Assembly: GCA_025403435.1 (NCBI GenBank)
Contig: CM046338.1
Location: 20,391,141 to 20,455,140, forward strand
From: Artocarpus heterophyllus
Lineage: Eukaryota > Streptophyta > Magnoliopsida > Rosales > Moraceae
Direction: 5' to 3'
Length of the DNA: 64,000 bases
Below the pieces are notes generated by a model, which saw only the letters and a program-made list of their open reading frames with translations, was not told the origin of the DNA and did not search any database. A program made the position numbers and the translations under genes. Positions 22,503 to 33,671 of this stretch are shown here, one piece after another; within the stretch, counting starts at the first letter, position 1; each line of letters opens with the position of its first letter.

Positions 22503-24150
22503 TGAGGTTTTTACATAAATTTGCAAGTTTGTGATCATGTTATATGCATAAATTTTGTGATCTTAATCTCTCCTATGCTTGAATTGAATTTTATATAGAG
22601 ATGGCACTCTAGGTTTCTATATAATATAAATGTTGTCATGGATTATGTGGTGAATGTTTATTAATTAATTATGGTTGATTAAATTGTTGTTTAATTATTT
22701 ATTAATTAATTAATACCGGTTATGGTTCCTTAGAGGTTAGAATGTGTATCTAAGTTTTTCATGTAATTAGATGGCGGACTATCATCTCCGTCTAGGAATT
22801 ATTATTTAATTTTTAATTTGTAAGAATTTTGTAATTAAATAATTATTCGGAGAAGACGGAACGAGAAGTCGGATCTTGAAGATAGATGATGGCGCCTCCA
22901 GGTATTTCCTGAGTCTCTAATTTTATGTTTTTGAATTGTTGAAAATAAAATTGATGAATTGCATTAAAATTGTATTTTCTGGATTAAGGGTTTTCTGCTC
23001 GGTCGGCATGCCGGACCTCACAGTTCGGCAGGCCGAAGGTCACAGATCGGCAGGCCGGACGTACGGTCCGGCAGGCCGACAGTGGGGCAGAAATTTTGGT
23101 GCTCTGCCGGCAGGCCGAACCTTCATGTTCGGCAGGCCGAACCACCATGATCGGCAGACCGATCACCTAGATCGGCCTGCCGACAGAGATCATCCAGGTG
23201 TCCAGAAAGGGTGCAATTTTTGGTGCAGTTTTAATTTTATTTTTGGGACGATTCTGAGAAACATTAAATTTGGATATGACCGGAAATATGAAGTGTTCGA
23301 TTCATACGGGATTGAGGACTTGAAGATGGATATTACATGAAGAAGGATACAGCTTGAGGATTCAAGGATGAAGAATCGATAAATGTCTCGATTATTCTCT
23401 TGTAATCTTAGTTTTTCTATTCTCTAGGGTGGAACCATAATATTACGGTTATTATTATTATGCTTGTAGCTTTGCTTGATTGCTTTGCTTGTCTGCATTA
23501 TAATATGATTTACCATGTATATTGATAACATGTCATATAGAATAGGGAGTGCCGCTCATATTAAAATTGTTCATGCATAATTTTAAAATAAAACCTTGAC
23601 TTCAAAAGATTGAGTGGGAGAAGGTTTTCGAAGAGAGAACCTAAGGCCTCCATCGTTGGTCCATAGGAAGAACATGATGGTCCCAACCCCTAGGAAGGGA
23701 TTTCTATTATGTACCAGATTGGATCTCTAAAAGGATAAGGTATTTTAGTATGATTTATGGTTGCACACCCCTAGGTGGTGATTATAAATCATGGATAAAA
23801 TATTGAAACGGTGGTTATACACTCACGTTAATTTTATTATTAACCTCCCCTAGGAGCTCTGTTAATAAAATTAATGGCCAAAGAAACGATTATTAGTATA
23901 TGCTGGATCATACGGGTCCTGGATGGCATATATTAATCAGGAGGGGATCCGTGTTCCTGATTGAATTTGGCATGACTCCCCTAGGAGCTTGTTGAATTCT
24001 GAGTTGGGAATTATCGTTGTAAGGTTGTGATATTTTCAAGGTTTTGACACATAAACACATTTGTATGATTTTACATGATTGTGTTATCTTACTAAATTAT
24101 TAAATATGTTTGCTTATGTTTGGTATATGATTCTTTATTGTAGATTGAAA
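22503..24150 (+). other. Long leader of the young copia element
   Basis: A 1.65-kb untranslated region between PBS and gag. It carries the eight-copy palindrome array at 23002-23184. The frames seen over the array on both strands (22936-23340 plus, 22984-23166 minus) are translations of the repeat. An upstream in-frame ATG at 24079 would add 24 residues to gag. I prefer the ATG at 24151 because MSKNALSS is conserved in the copy at 63611 and upstream residues are not. Confidence 0.85.
23002..23184 (+). repeat. Leader palindrome array: two tetrads, 21-22-nt spacing
   Basis: Eight 14-mers related to TTCGGC-AG-GCCGAA start at 23002, 23024, 23046, 23067 and then 23106, 23128, 23150, 23171. Spacings are 22, 22, 21, then 39, then 22, 22, 21, so a tetrad appears to have been duplicated. 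Most copies are in the AG orientation, opposite to the U3 tetrad; the last is in the CT orientation. Spacers often read CACAG. Confidence 0.93.
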
Positions 24151-27100
24151 ATGTCTAAAAACGCTTTATCATCGATACTTGACAAAAACCAATTAACCGG
24201 TGAGAATTATAATGATTGGAAACGGAACCTGGACATCGTCCTATCCTTTGAGAAACTGAAGTATGTACTGACAACTCCTTGTCCTCCCGAGCCTACGGGA
24301 GACTCAAGTAATGAGCAATTCCAAGCGTACGAACGCTGGAAAGATGCTAATGATCAGGCCCGCTGCTATGTTATGGCTAGCATGAATAACGTGCTGCAGG
24401 CTCAACATCAGGATTATGAGACTGCGAAGCAGATCTTGGATAATCTTGAGGATATGTTTGGAGGCCAGGCCATAACAAAGCGGCAAGGGGCGCTTCGGAA
24501 ACTCTTAAACTGTAGACAGAGACCGGGGACATCTGTAAAGGAGCACATGATGTTGGTCATGGGTTACCTCGCTGAGGCTCAAACCAATGGAGCCGACATC
24601 GATGCTGAAACTCAGATGACTATGGTCTTTGAGACTCTGTCTAAGGAATTTATTCCGTTTAGAGCTACTTTTAATTTAAGCAATAGACGGGATATGACCT
24701 TGACAGAACTGATGAAACAGTTACAAGAGTTTGAACTGCTGATCAGGGAGTCTCCTGCTGGTGGAGAGGCCAATATGGTAGCTGCTTCTGGTTCCAATCC
24801 TAACTCTGGGAATGGAAAGAAGCAACGGGCCAAGAGTGGGAAGTCTTCTATTCCTATTGCTAACAAGAGCAAGAAGAAGAAGAAGAAGAACCCAAAGAAG
24901 CTTAAGTGCTTCTTCTGTGGTAAGGTCGGGCATATAAAGAAGCATTGCAAGGACTTCCTTTCCAAGGGAGGTAGGTGTGATCTTCTATATTTAGAAACTT
25001 GTTTGGTTGAGGAATCCAGTGACATTTGGGTCATAGATTCTGGTGCAACTAATCATGTTTGTGTTTCTCTGCAGGGATTCAAAGAAACGAGAAGTCTACT
25101 TCGTGAAGACTTAACGCTTCGGATGGGCGATGGATCCTTGGTCTCAGCGGAAGCAGTGGGAGATGTCCATCTTTATTTTGATAATTATAGGAGTTTAATT
25201 TTGCAAGATTGTTTTTATGTTCCTAAATTTAAAAGGAATTTAATTTCTGTATCTTCTTTATTTAAAGACTCCTACGTGGTATCTTTTAATGAAAAAGTGG
25301 TGATTCGTAAAAACAAATCTTTTATCTGTTCTGGATGGATGCAAAATAATCTATATTTTATCAAACCTAAGATGGACTTATTGCTTAATGCTGAGATAAA
25401 TGATAATGACTCAAAAAGACTTAAAACTTCTCACTCTAATAAGACTTATCTTTGGCATTTGCGCCTTGGCCATATTAACCTGAATAGGATTCAAAGGTTG
25501 GTAAGGGATGGACCTTTAAGTCACTTAAAGGTGGAATCTATACCTCAATGTGAGTCTTGTTTGGAGGGTAAAATGACCAAAAGACCATACGGGTCTAAGG
25601 GCAATAGGGCCGAAGGGGTTCTAGAACTTGTGCATAGTGATGTTTGCGGACCGATGAACATCCGGGCACGAGGAGGGTATGAGTACTTCGTCACTTTTAT
25701 TGACGATCACTCAAGATATGGGTATGTGTACCTAATGCACCACAAAAGCGAAACTTATGATAAGTTCAGGGAGTTTCGGGCTGAAGTGGAAAAGCAATTG
25801 GGTAGACCCATAAAGGCACTTCGATCTGATCGAGGTGGGGAATACCTTTCTGATGAGTTCTTGGGACACTTGTTAGAGAATGGGATTTTATCCCATTTGA
25901 CTGCGCCGGGCACTCCGCAGCAGAATGGCGTAGCGGAGAGAAGGAATAGGACTTTGTTGGACATGATTCGGTCCATGATGAGTTATTCATCATTGCCTTT
26001 ATCCTTTTGGGGATATGCACTACAAACCGCATGTTATCTTTTGAACAATGTGCCTTCAAAATCGGTCCCTAAAACTCCTCACGAGTTGTGGACAAGACGG
26101 AAGACATCCTTAAACCATATTCGCATATGGGGATGTCCAGCTCATGTCCTGTTTAAGGATCCGAATAAGTTGGAAGCACGTTCAGAAGTTTGCGTGTTTG
26201 TAGGATATCCAAAAGGGACTAAAGGGGGTTATTTTTATAACCCAAAGGAAAATAAAGTCGTGGTTTCAACTAATGCAACTTTCCTTGAGGAGAGTTACAT
26301 GAACGACTTTAAACCTCAAAGCAAAGTGGTGCTTGAGGAGTTGAGGGGTAATCCGTTTACTCCGGAGGTTCCGAACGAAACCATTCCGATCAGTGTAGAA
26401 AAACCAAACAAACCTGAACAACAACCTCAGGGGCTTCGGCGTAGTGGGAGGATCGGGCGTCAACCTGAGAGGTATATGTTCAATGGGGAGGTCTTTTTGG
26501 CTGAACCGGATGAACATGACAGGGATCCTTATACTTACGCAGAAGCTATGGAGGATGTTGATTCAAGACTCTGGACAGAGGCCATGAACATTGAGATGAA
26601 GTCTATGGAGACTAATCGGGTCTGGGAGCTCGTGGATCTTCCCGAAGGGGTAAAACCCATAGGGTGTAAGTGGATCTACAAGAGGAAAAGAGGAGTGGAT
26701 GGAAAGGTCGAAACCTTTAAGGCTAGACTGGTAGCTAAGGGTTATACGCAAAAGGAAGGAATCGATTATGAGGAAACCTTTTCGCCTGTAGCCATGCTTA
26801 AGTCCATCCGGATTCTCTTGTCCATAGCTGCCGCTCTCGACTACGAGATTTGGCAGATGGATGTCAAGACGGCTTTTCTAAATGGCTATCTTGATGAGTC
26901 CATTTATATGGAACAACCAGACGGGTTCAAGGTCGCGGGTCAAGAGGGTAAGGTTTGTAAGTTGCTAAAGTCTATTTATGGACTTAAGCAGGCTTCTCGT
27001 TCTTGGAACATAAGATTTGATCAAGTGATCAAGACTTATGGGTTCTCACAAAATGTGGATGAACCATGTGTTTACAAACACATTAAGAATGGGAAGGTGG

Positions 27101-28104
27101 TTTTTCTACTACTCTATGTAGATGACATTCTGCTAATTGGCAATGACGTTGGGGCATTGTCATCGGTCAAATTATGGTTGACCAAGCAGTTTGACATGAA
27201 GGACTTGGGTGAGGCTAATTTTGTTCTCGGTATCCAGATCTTGCGGGATAGGAAGAACAAAATGATAGCTTTGTCACAGGCCGGCTACATAGATAAAATT
27301 CTCAGGAGGTTTGCAATGCAGGATTCCAAGAAAGGTGGGCAACCATCTAGGTCTGGAATTACTCTTTCTAAGAAAGACTCTCCAAAGTCTTATGAAGAAA
27401 GAGAATACATGAAGAAGGTGCCTTATGCTTCGGCAGTGGGTAGTCTCATGTATGCCATGCTTTGCACTCGACCGGATATTAGCTATGCGGTCGGGATTGT
27501 AAGTCGATTTCAGGCGGATCCAGGACCGAACCATTGGGTTGCGGTAAAGCATATTTTCAAGTACCTGAGAAGGACTCGAGGGTATATGCTTGTGTATTCG
27601 GGTGAGGATTTAACTCCTCTAGGATACACTGATTCGGATTTTCAATCCTGCCTGGATTCTAGGAAATCGACTTCAGGGTTTGTGTTTACTCTAGGTGGCG
27701 GTGCCATCAGTTGGAGAAGTGCGAAGCAAGATTGCACTTCGGATTCAACGATGGAGGCCGAGTATGTGGCGGCTAGTGATGCTTCGAAAGAAGCAGTGTG
27801 GCTCCGCAAGTTCCTTGGGGATCTTGAGGTAGTTCCTGGTATGGATAAAGCGGTATCACTGTACTGTGATAACAGTGCGGCGGTAGCTAATGCTAAGGAA
27901 CCAAGATTTCACAAGAAGAGTAAGCATATTGATCGGAAGTATCATGTGATAAAGGACTTCGTTGAGAGCGGGCATGTCACGGTATGCAAGATCGCGTCAG
28001 AGGACAATTTAGCTGATCCATTTACGAAGACACTTTCTGGGAGAGTCTTCGAAAGGCATGTGGAAGCTATGGGGATGCGAAATTTGCAGTATTTACTCAC
28101 TTAG
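24151..28104 (+). CDS. gag-pol: Ty1/copia Gag-Pol polyprotein, 1317 aa, intact
   Basis: Encodes in one frame all proteins for virus-like particle formation, reverse transcription and integration. Residues counted from ATG 24151: Gag domain about 20-240; CCHC zinc knuckle 253-266 ([14 protein letters not shown]); aspartic protease with active-site DSG at 296-298; integrase zinc-binding region with His436 and Cys467/Cys470; integrase core D497, D560, E596 (exactly D-35-E). The reverse transcriptase runs from about 822 ([14 protein letters not shown]) with YVDD at 989-992. RNase H starts near 1158 (GYTDSD, TMEAEY, YCDNSAA) and the protein ends YLLT. No stop or frameshift is present and all catalytic residues are in place. 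Gag and Pol share one frame, so the Gag:Pol ratio must be set by other means, such as splicing or proteolysis (inference). Confidence 0.97.
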   Translation: MSKNALSSILDKNQLTGENYNDWKRNLDIVLSFEKLKYVLTTPCPPEPTGDSSNEQFQAYERWKDANDQARCYVMASMNNVLQAQHQDYETAKQILDNLEDMFGGQAITKRQGALRKLLNCRQRPGTSVKEHMMLVMGYLAEAQTNGADIDAETQMTMVFETLSKEFIPFRATFNLSNRRDMTLTELMKQLQEFELLIRESPAGGEANMVAASGSNPNSGNGKKQRAKSGKSSIPIANKSKKKKKKNPKKLKCFFCGKVGHIKKHCKDFLSKGGRCDLLYLETCLVEESSDIWVIDSGATNHVCVSLQGFKETRSLLREDLTLRMGDGSLVSAEAVGDVHLYFDNYRSLILQDCFYVPKFKRNLISVSSLFKDSYVVSFNEKVVIRKNKSFICSGWMQNNLYFIKPKMDLLLNAEINDNDSKRLKTSHSNKTYLWHLRLGHINLNRIQRLVRDGPLSHLKVESIPQCESCLEGKMTKRPYGSKGNRAEGVLELVHSDVCGPMNIRARGGYEYFVTFIDDHSRYGYVYLMHHKSETYDKFREFRAEVEKQLGRPIKALRSDRGGEYLSDEFLGHLLENGILSHLTAPGTPQQNGVAERRNRTLLDMIRSMMSYSSLPLSFWGYALQTACYLLNNVPSKSVPKTPHELWTRRKTSLNHIRIWGCPAHVLFKDPNKLEARSEVCVFVGYPKGTKGGYFYNPKENKVVVSTNATFLEESYMNDFKPQSKVVLEELRGNPFTPEVPNETIPISVEKPNKPEQQPQGLRRSGRIGRQPERYMFNGEVFLAEPDEHDRDPYTYAEAMEDVDSRLWTEAMNIEMKSMETNRVWELVDLPEGVKPIGCKWIYKRKRGVDGKVETFKARLVAKGYTQKEGIDYEETFSPVAMLKSIRILLSIAAALDYEIWQMDVKTAFLNGYLDESIYMEQPDGFKVAGQEGKVCKLLKSIYGLKQASRSWNIRFDQVIKTYGFSQNVDEPCVYKHIKNGKVVFLLLYVDDILLIGNDVGALSSVKLWLTKQFDMKDLGEANFVLGIQILRDRKNKMIALSQAGYIDKILRRFAMQDSKKGGQPSRSGITLSKKDSPKSYEEREYMKKVPYASAVGSLMYAMLCTRPDISYAVGIVSRFQADPGPNHWVAVKHIFKYLRRTRGYMLVYSGEDLTPLGYTDSDFQSCLDSRKSTSGFVFTLGGGAISWRSAKQDCTSDSTMEAEYVAASDASKEAVWLRKFLGDLEVVPGMDKAVSLYCDNSAAVANAKEPRFHKKSKHIDRKYHVIKDFVESGHVTVCKIASEDNLADPFTKTLSGRVFERHVEAMGMRNLQYLLT

Positions 28105-28118
28105 TGCAAGTGGGAGAT
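28105..28118 (+). other. Polypurine tract of the young element
   Basis: The purine-rich AAGTGGGAGAT lies directly before the 3' LTR and primes plus-strand synthesis. The same motif precedes the old 3' LTR at 31605-31615. Confidence 0.85.
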
Positions 28119-30150
28119 TGTTAGACATGTATGCTCTAAGGAGTAAAAATGTAATACGTTTTTGGAGACATTTTTATCAATAAAGAATTTATTCATTTAT
28201 ATATACCAAATATTGTCCTCTTTACGTTCATATTCGTTGAATGTATGATAAGCAAACAGTAGTCTGAGACTGTCAGTCTAAACCTTAAGAGTTGGGCATA
28301 TGATGGGATGATTATGCGGTAGACACGACTCTTAAGGTGATGGTCTAAAATATATGATCCGCAATCGAGGGAATAAAGTTGGGCGCTTTATTCATGTAAA
28401 GATTGTTATGTTGTCTATATCCCTTTTGGGAGATGGTTTGTCTTGGCCATCGGAGTTGGACTCCGTGAATAAAAACATTGGCGCGTTGTCATAGGTGACG
28501 ATGTGTTGGATCGGGACATAAAGTGAATTGATTTGGATTAATAATTCTGTCTTGGCAAATCGATTCACTTTAGACAGTCGTTTGTATTGTATCTTAATCC
28601 TGAGATGAATGATGGGCCCGTTGTCTCGACTTGTGTCTTTTGATGTACCAATGGGTGACTCCCACATCTCTATAGTGGCATGCATGCCGGTACGTTGGAG
28701 GCATGACTCTTGATAGCGTAGACTTGTTATTCATAGATATGGAATCCATAGCTCCTCTTTAGGAGTAATGATATCCTCTTATATGCGTTGTCCTGTAATT
28801 GGAAAACTGGAGCGCTCAACCATTTGGATACATAGGTGTAACCGAATGGTATACTATCTTTGGATGGTAAGTTTTCTAATGGTGAGACAATGGAACGTAA
28901 GATAAAAATAATCGGGAAGGTAAGACAGAACTTGTCCTTAAGCCGATTATGGATGATCATATGGGGATGCGATACACTATGATATGTCATGGAGACTTAG
29001 CTACATGAGCTTCGTAATTCTGTAAAGTTCGAGAGTGCAGCTCCAAGCTTTTAGTGGAATAGCGTTGGAGTTGATAATTGTGAAATGTATATCTGGGATA
29101 TTGGGTTTCATGATTATCATGAGCTTGAACTTTATAGGTCCATTTTGGTCCCCTTTGCTAGCTCACAAAATCCTGTAACGACACGGCGTGCTTTTCCAAT
29201 AATTGGTGACTTATGTCGGATTTATCAGATTGGTTTAAAATTTATAAGAATCAAATAATTCATGTCTGTTTATCGGTTGAATTAATTTTGTAAGAAATTA
29301 GTTCAAGATGAACTTGTTGAATTATGGCGTTCGGATAATTCTTGTCTGTTTATCGGTTGTTTTAATTTTGGACAATTAGAACAAGATAAACTTGTAGAAT
29401 TATTTGAATTGATTTATTTTCTTAGAGATTATCTTGATAGAGTTTGTTTTGATCAGATATCTTTTCTATTGGGCTATTTGAATCAAAACTGAGACTTTAT
29501 CCTTTAGAATCTCGGGTGGAAAATAAAAGATTCGCGGAGATTTTTTCTCGGCAGTTCGGCCTGCCGATCAGAAAGTTCGGCCTGCCGAACTGGCCAGTTC
29601 GGCCTGCCTATCTCACAGTTCGGCATGCCGACCGCGACAGCTAAGATTACGCGTTTTTCACGCGTATCTTATCAGATATTGATCCGAACTTGATTCTATT
29701 TCGATTTTTGAGACCTAATCTGATATGGACTGACCCCAAGGACCAATAGGTATAAAAAGGGAGTGAGTCTAATGATTTACTCAGATCAATTTGAGAGATT
29801 AAGAGTGATACTCTTCTAGTGAGCATCTGAAAACTCCCTGAGAGCTTTTGTTCACAAATCACGAACACTAGCTTTGGGTTCTCTCTATTGGTTGGAAGGA
29901 GAGTCACCGGTGGAAGAGCTGTACGTGTGAGCCCACACTCACTCCGGTTGTGGATAGAGAATAGCAAAGAAGACCAGTTGGTTGAGGCTCTTCTGGAACG
30001 TTACTTCTCTACACAGGTCGCGGAGGTTCTTCGGCACACTGAGGTTAGTAAGATCTGTTTAATTTATACATATAACATGTCATACTTGTGTTTTGGAAAA
30101 CACTCTGATGAAAAATTTTAAAAATTCCGCTGCGCACTTTGTTTCCAACA
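28119..30150 (+). mobile_element. 3' LTR of the young copia element
   Basis: 2032 bp. It carries the same TATA box (29751-29758) and U3 tetrad (29555-29632) as the 5' LTR. GTAAA follows at 30151-30155. Confidence 0.96.
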
Positions 30151-31601
30151 GTAAAACCCATAGGGTGTAAGTGGATCTACAAGAAAAAGAAAGGAGTGGA
30201 TGGAAAAGTCAAAACCTATAAATCTAAACTTATAGCTAAGGGATACATGCAAAAAGAAGGAATCAATTATGAGAAAACCTTTTCACCTGTAGCCATGCTT
30301 AAGTCTATCTGCATTCTCTTATCCATAGCTACTGTTCTCGACTATGAGATTTGATAGATAGATGTTAAGATGGCCTTTCTAAATGGCTATCTTGATGAGT
30401 TAATTTATATGGAACAACCAAAAGGGTTCAAAGCTAAGGGTCAGGAGGGTAAGGTTTGTAAGCTGCTAAAGTCAATTTATAGATTTAAGCAAGCTTCTCG
30501 TTCTTAAAACATAAGATTTGATCAAGTGATAAGACTTATAGGTTCACACAAAATGCGGACAAAACATGTGTTTACAAACACATTAAGGATAGGAAGGTAG
30601 TTTTTCTACTACTCTATGTAGATGACATACTCCTAATTGGCAATGACATTGGAGCATTATCATCTGTCAAATTATAGTTGACCAAGCAGTTTGACATGAA
30701 AGACTTGGGTGAAGCTAATTTTGTTCTCGATATCCAAATCTTTCAAGATAGGAAGAACAAAATGATAGCTTTATCCTAAGCAAGCTAGATAGACAAAATT
30801 CTCAAAAGGTATGCAATGCAAGATTTCAAGAAAGGTGGGCAGCCATCTACGTCTAGAATTACTCTTTCTAAAAAAGACTCGCTAAAGTCTGATGAAGAAA
30901 GAGAATACATGAAGAAGGTGTCTTATGCTTTGGTAGTGGGTAGTCTCATGTATGCCATGCTTTACACACAACCAGATATTAGTTATGCGATCGAGATTGT
31001 AAGTCGATTTCAGTCGGATCCAAGACCAAACCACTAGGTTGCAGTTAAGCATATTTTCAAGTACTTGAGAAGGACTCGAGGGTATATGCTTATGTGTTTG
31101 GGTGAGGATTTAACACCTCTGGTATACATTGACTCAGATTCCCAATCCTATCTGGATTCGAGAAGATTGACTATTGGTTTTGTGTTTATTCTGGGGGGCG
31201 GTGCCGTTGTTTGGAGAAGTGTCAAGCAAGATTGTACTTTAGATTCAACGATGAGGGCTGAATATATAGCAGCTAGTGATGCTTCGAAAGAAGTAGTGTG
31301 GCTCCGCAAGTTCCTTGGAGATGTTGAGGTAGTTCTTAGTATGGATAAGGTGATATGACTGTATTGTGATAACAGTGTAGTGAAAGCTAATGCTAATGAA
31401 CCAAGATTTCACAAGAAGAGTAAGCATATTGATCAAAAGTATCATATGATAAAGGACTTCTAGAGGGCATATGTTGCTTTATGCAAAATCACATCCGAGG
31501 ATAATTTAGCAGATTCATTCATGAAGACACTAACTGCGAGAGTTTTTGAGAGGCATGTGGAAGCTATAGGGATGCGGGATTTGTCATATTTACTCACTTA
31601 G
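30151..31601 (+). pseudogene. gag-pol: Old copia pol pseudogene, 3' part (RT and RNase H)
   Basis: Resumes the old polyprotein exactly where 20452 broke off: [18 protein letters not shown] follows DLPKGV once one GTAAA copy is removed. Reverse-transcriptase motifs such as [11 protein letters not shown] (near 30617-30650) and RNase H motifs ([19 protein letters not shown]; later YCDNS) are kept. Stops and at least one 1-bp deletion (near 30530, AAGTGATAAGACTT against AAGTGATCAAGACTT) kill the frame. It ends at the TAG at 31599-31601, equivalent to the young stop. Confidence 0.92.
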
Positions 31602-31615
31602 TGCAAGTGGGAGAT

Positions 31616-33554
31616 TGTTAGATATGTATGCCCTAAGGAGTAAAAATATAATATGTTTTTGGAGACATTTTTATCAATAAAGAGTTTATTTATTATTCAT
31701 ACACCAAATTGTTGTCCTTTTTACGTTCATGTTTGTTGGATGTATAATAAGCAAACAAAAGTCTGAGACTGTTGATCTAAACCTTTAGAATTAGGGATAT
31801 GATGATAGATTATATGAAATACATAATTTTAAAGGTGACAGTCTAAATCATAAGATCCATAATCGAAGAAATAAAGTTAGGCACTTAATTCATATAAAGA
31901 CTGTTATGTTGTCTATATCCCTAATGGAAGATGGTTTGTCCTGACCATCGGAGGTGGACTCTACGAATAGAAACATTGGTGCATTGTCATAGGTGACGAT
32001 GCATTGGATTAGGACGTAAAGTGTAATTGATTTAGATTAATAATTCTACCTTAGCAAATCAATTCATTTTAGACAATCATATGTGTTGTATTTTAATCTT
32101 TAGATGAATAATGGGCATGTTGTCTTGACTTATATCTTTTGATGTACTAAAGGGTGACATCTATAATTTATAATCATTCGCATATCGATACGTTGGAGAC
32201 ATGATTTTCAATAGCGTAGACTTATTATTCACAGATACGGAATTCATAGCTCCTCTTACGGAGTCGATGATATCCTTTCATATGCGTTATCTAGTAATTG
32301 GAAAACTGGAGCACTTAACTATTTGGATACATAGGTATAACCAAATGGTATACTGTCTTTGGATGGTAAGTTTTCCAATGGTGAGATAATGGAACATAAG
32401 AAAAAAATAATCGGGAAGGTAAGACATAATTTATCCTTAAGCTGATTATGGATATCCTATGGAGATACAATACATTATGATATTTCATGGAGACTTAGCT
32501 ATTCGAGCTTCTTAATTCTATATAGTTTGCAAGTGCAGCTCTAAGCTTTTAATAGAATAACGTTAGAGTTGATAATTATGAAATGTATATTTGGGATATT
32601 GGGTTTCATAATTATCAGGAGTTTGAACTATATAGGTCCATTAAGTCTCCTTTGCTAGCTCATAATAAATCTTATAACGATACGACGTGCTTTTTTAATA
32701 AATTGGTGACTTATGTTAAATTATCATATTAGCTGAAATTCGATAGGATCAGATAATTCTTGTCTGTTTATCGGTTGAATTAATTTTTGTTTAAATTAAT
32801 TCAACATAAACTAGTTGAATTATCTAGAATATTTATTTTCTTAGAGATTATTTAGATATTGTTGTTTTAATCAGATAACTTTTCTATTAGGTTATTTGAA
32901 TTAAAACTGAGGCTTTATCCAAAGAATCTTGAGTGGAAAATAAAAGATTCACAGGGATCATTTATCGTAAGTTTGGTAGGCCGATCTTCAAGTTTCGTTG
33001 CTGATGGAGTAAGTTTGGCACGCTGATTTGCCAGTTCGGCCCGCCGACCGAACGATAATCTGATCACGTATTTTTACGTGATTTTATCAAATATTGATCT
33101 AGATTCAAATTTTTAAGGCCTTATTTGATAAGGACTAACTCCTTTATCCAACCTCTATAAATAGGGAGTGAGACTCATAAGTTATTTAGATTGGTTAGGA
33201 AATCAAGAATGAGCACTCTAGTCTGTGAGTCTCTAAAACTCTCCTAAAGAGCTATTGTTCACAAATCACAAATGGTAGTTTTGGGTATCTCTCAATTGTT
33301 TGGAAGGAGAGTCATCGCTAAAGAGCTTTATGACATGCGCCCACACATACTCCAATTGTGGATAGATGATAGCAAAGAAAATTAGTTGGTTAAAACTGTT
33401 CTGGAATGCACTTCTCTTCACAGATTACGGGAGCTCTTTGTTATACAAGGTTAGTAATCTGGTTAATTTATGCATATAGCGTGTCAAGCTTGTGTTTTGA
33501 AAAATACTCTGATATAAAATTTTTAAATTTTTGTTGCATACTATTTTTCCAACA
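31616..33554 (+). mobile_element. 3' LTR of the old copia element
   Basis: 1939 bp, from TGTTAGATATG to TTCCAACA. TATA-like CTCTATAAATAGGGAG near 33150. The U3 palindrome array at about 32965-33052 is decayed. It is followed by TACGC, the right copy of the old target duplication. Confidence 0.9.
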
Positions 33555-33671
33555 TACGCTTAGTAAGTTCAAACATAATGTCACATGACATTTAAAATTT
33601 TCTCTCACAAAACCTTCTTTATAAACCTTTTCTTGCAAGTGTTTTTCATCAACTGTATTTCATGAATATTT

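Larger units (their letters stand above)
20453..30150 (+). mobile_element. Young, apparently intact Ty1/copia retrotransposon (9.7 kb)
   Basis: A complete element: 5' LTR 20453-22488, PBS 22491-22502, leader to 24150, one uninterrupted gag-pol frame 24151-28104, PPT 28105-28118 and 3' LTR 28119-30150. It is flanked by GTAAA. The LTRs differ by seven substitutions and one short indel over 2.03 kb. With the commonly used grass LTR rate this would mean well under a million years (inference). Domain order protease-integrase-RT-RNase H defines Ty1/copia. The long LTR and long leader recall the Angela-type lineage, but I cannot assign it firmly. Copies of the same family surround it in this window. 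Confidence 0.96.
14385..33554 (+). mobile_element. Old Ty1/copia retrotransposon, dead, carrying a nested young copy
   Basis: The outer boundaries are TGTTAGAC at 14385 and CCAACA ending 33554. They are flanked by TATGC (14380-14384) and TACGC (33555-33559), a target duplication with one change. Parts: 5' LTR 14385-16313, PBS 16316-16327, leader, degenerate gag-pol 17956-20452 and 30151-31601, and 3' LTR 31616-33554. Its two LTRs differ at roughly a tenth of positions over the first 200 bp by eye, so it is far older than the copy at 20453-30150 that splits it. Net length without the insertion is about 9.5 kb. Confidence 0.9.

Noticed and set aside
22998..23184. CRISPR-like look of short palindromic units at regular spacing
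   Set aside because: Spacers are only 7-8 nt, are themselves partly repeated (CACAG), and the context is a plant retrotransposon with no cas genes.
22936..23340. 134-codon frame in the copia leader with a minus-strand partner
   Set aside because: It is the translation of the palindrome array (repeated GRP/AGR-like words) and has no domain; the leader is untranslated by position between PBS and gag.
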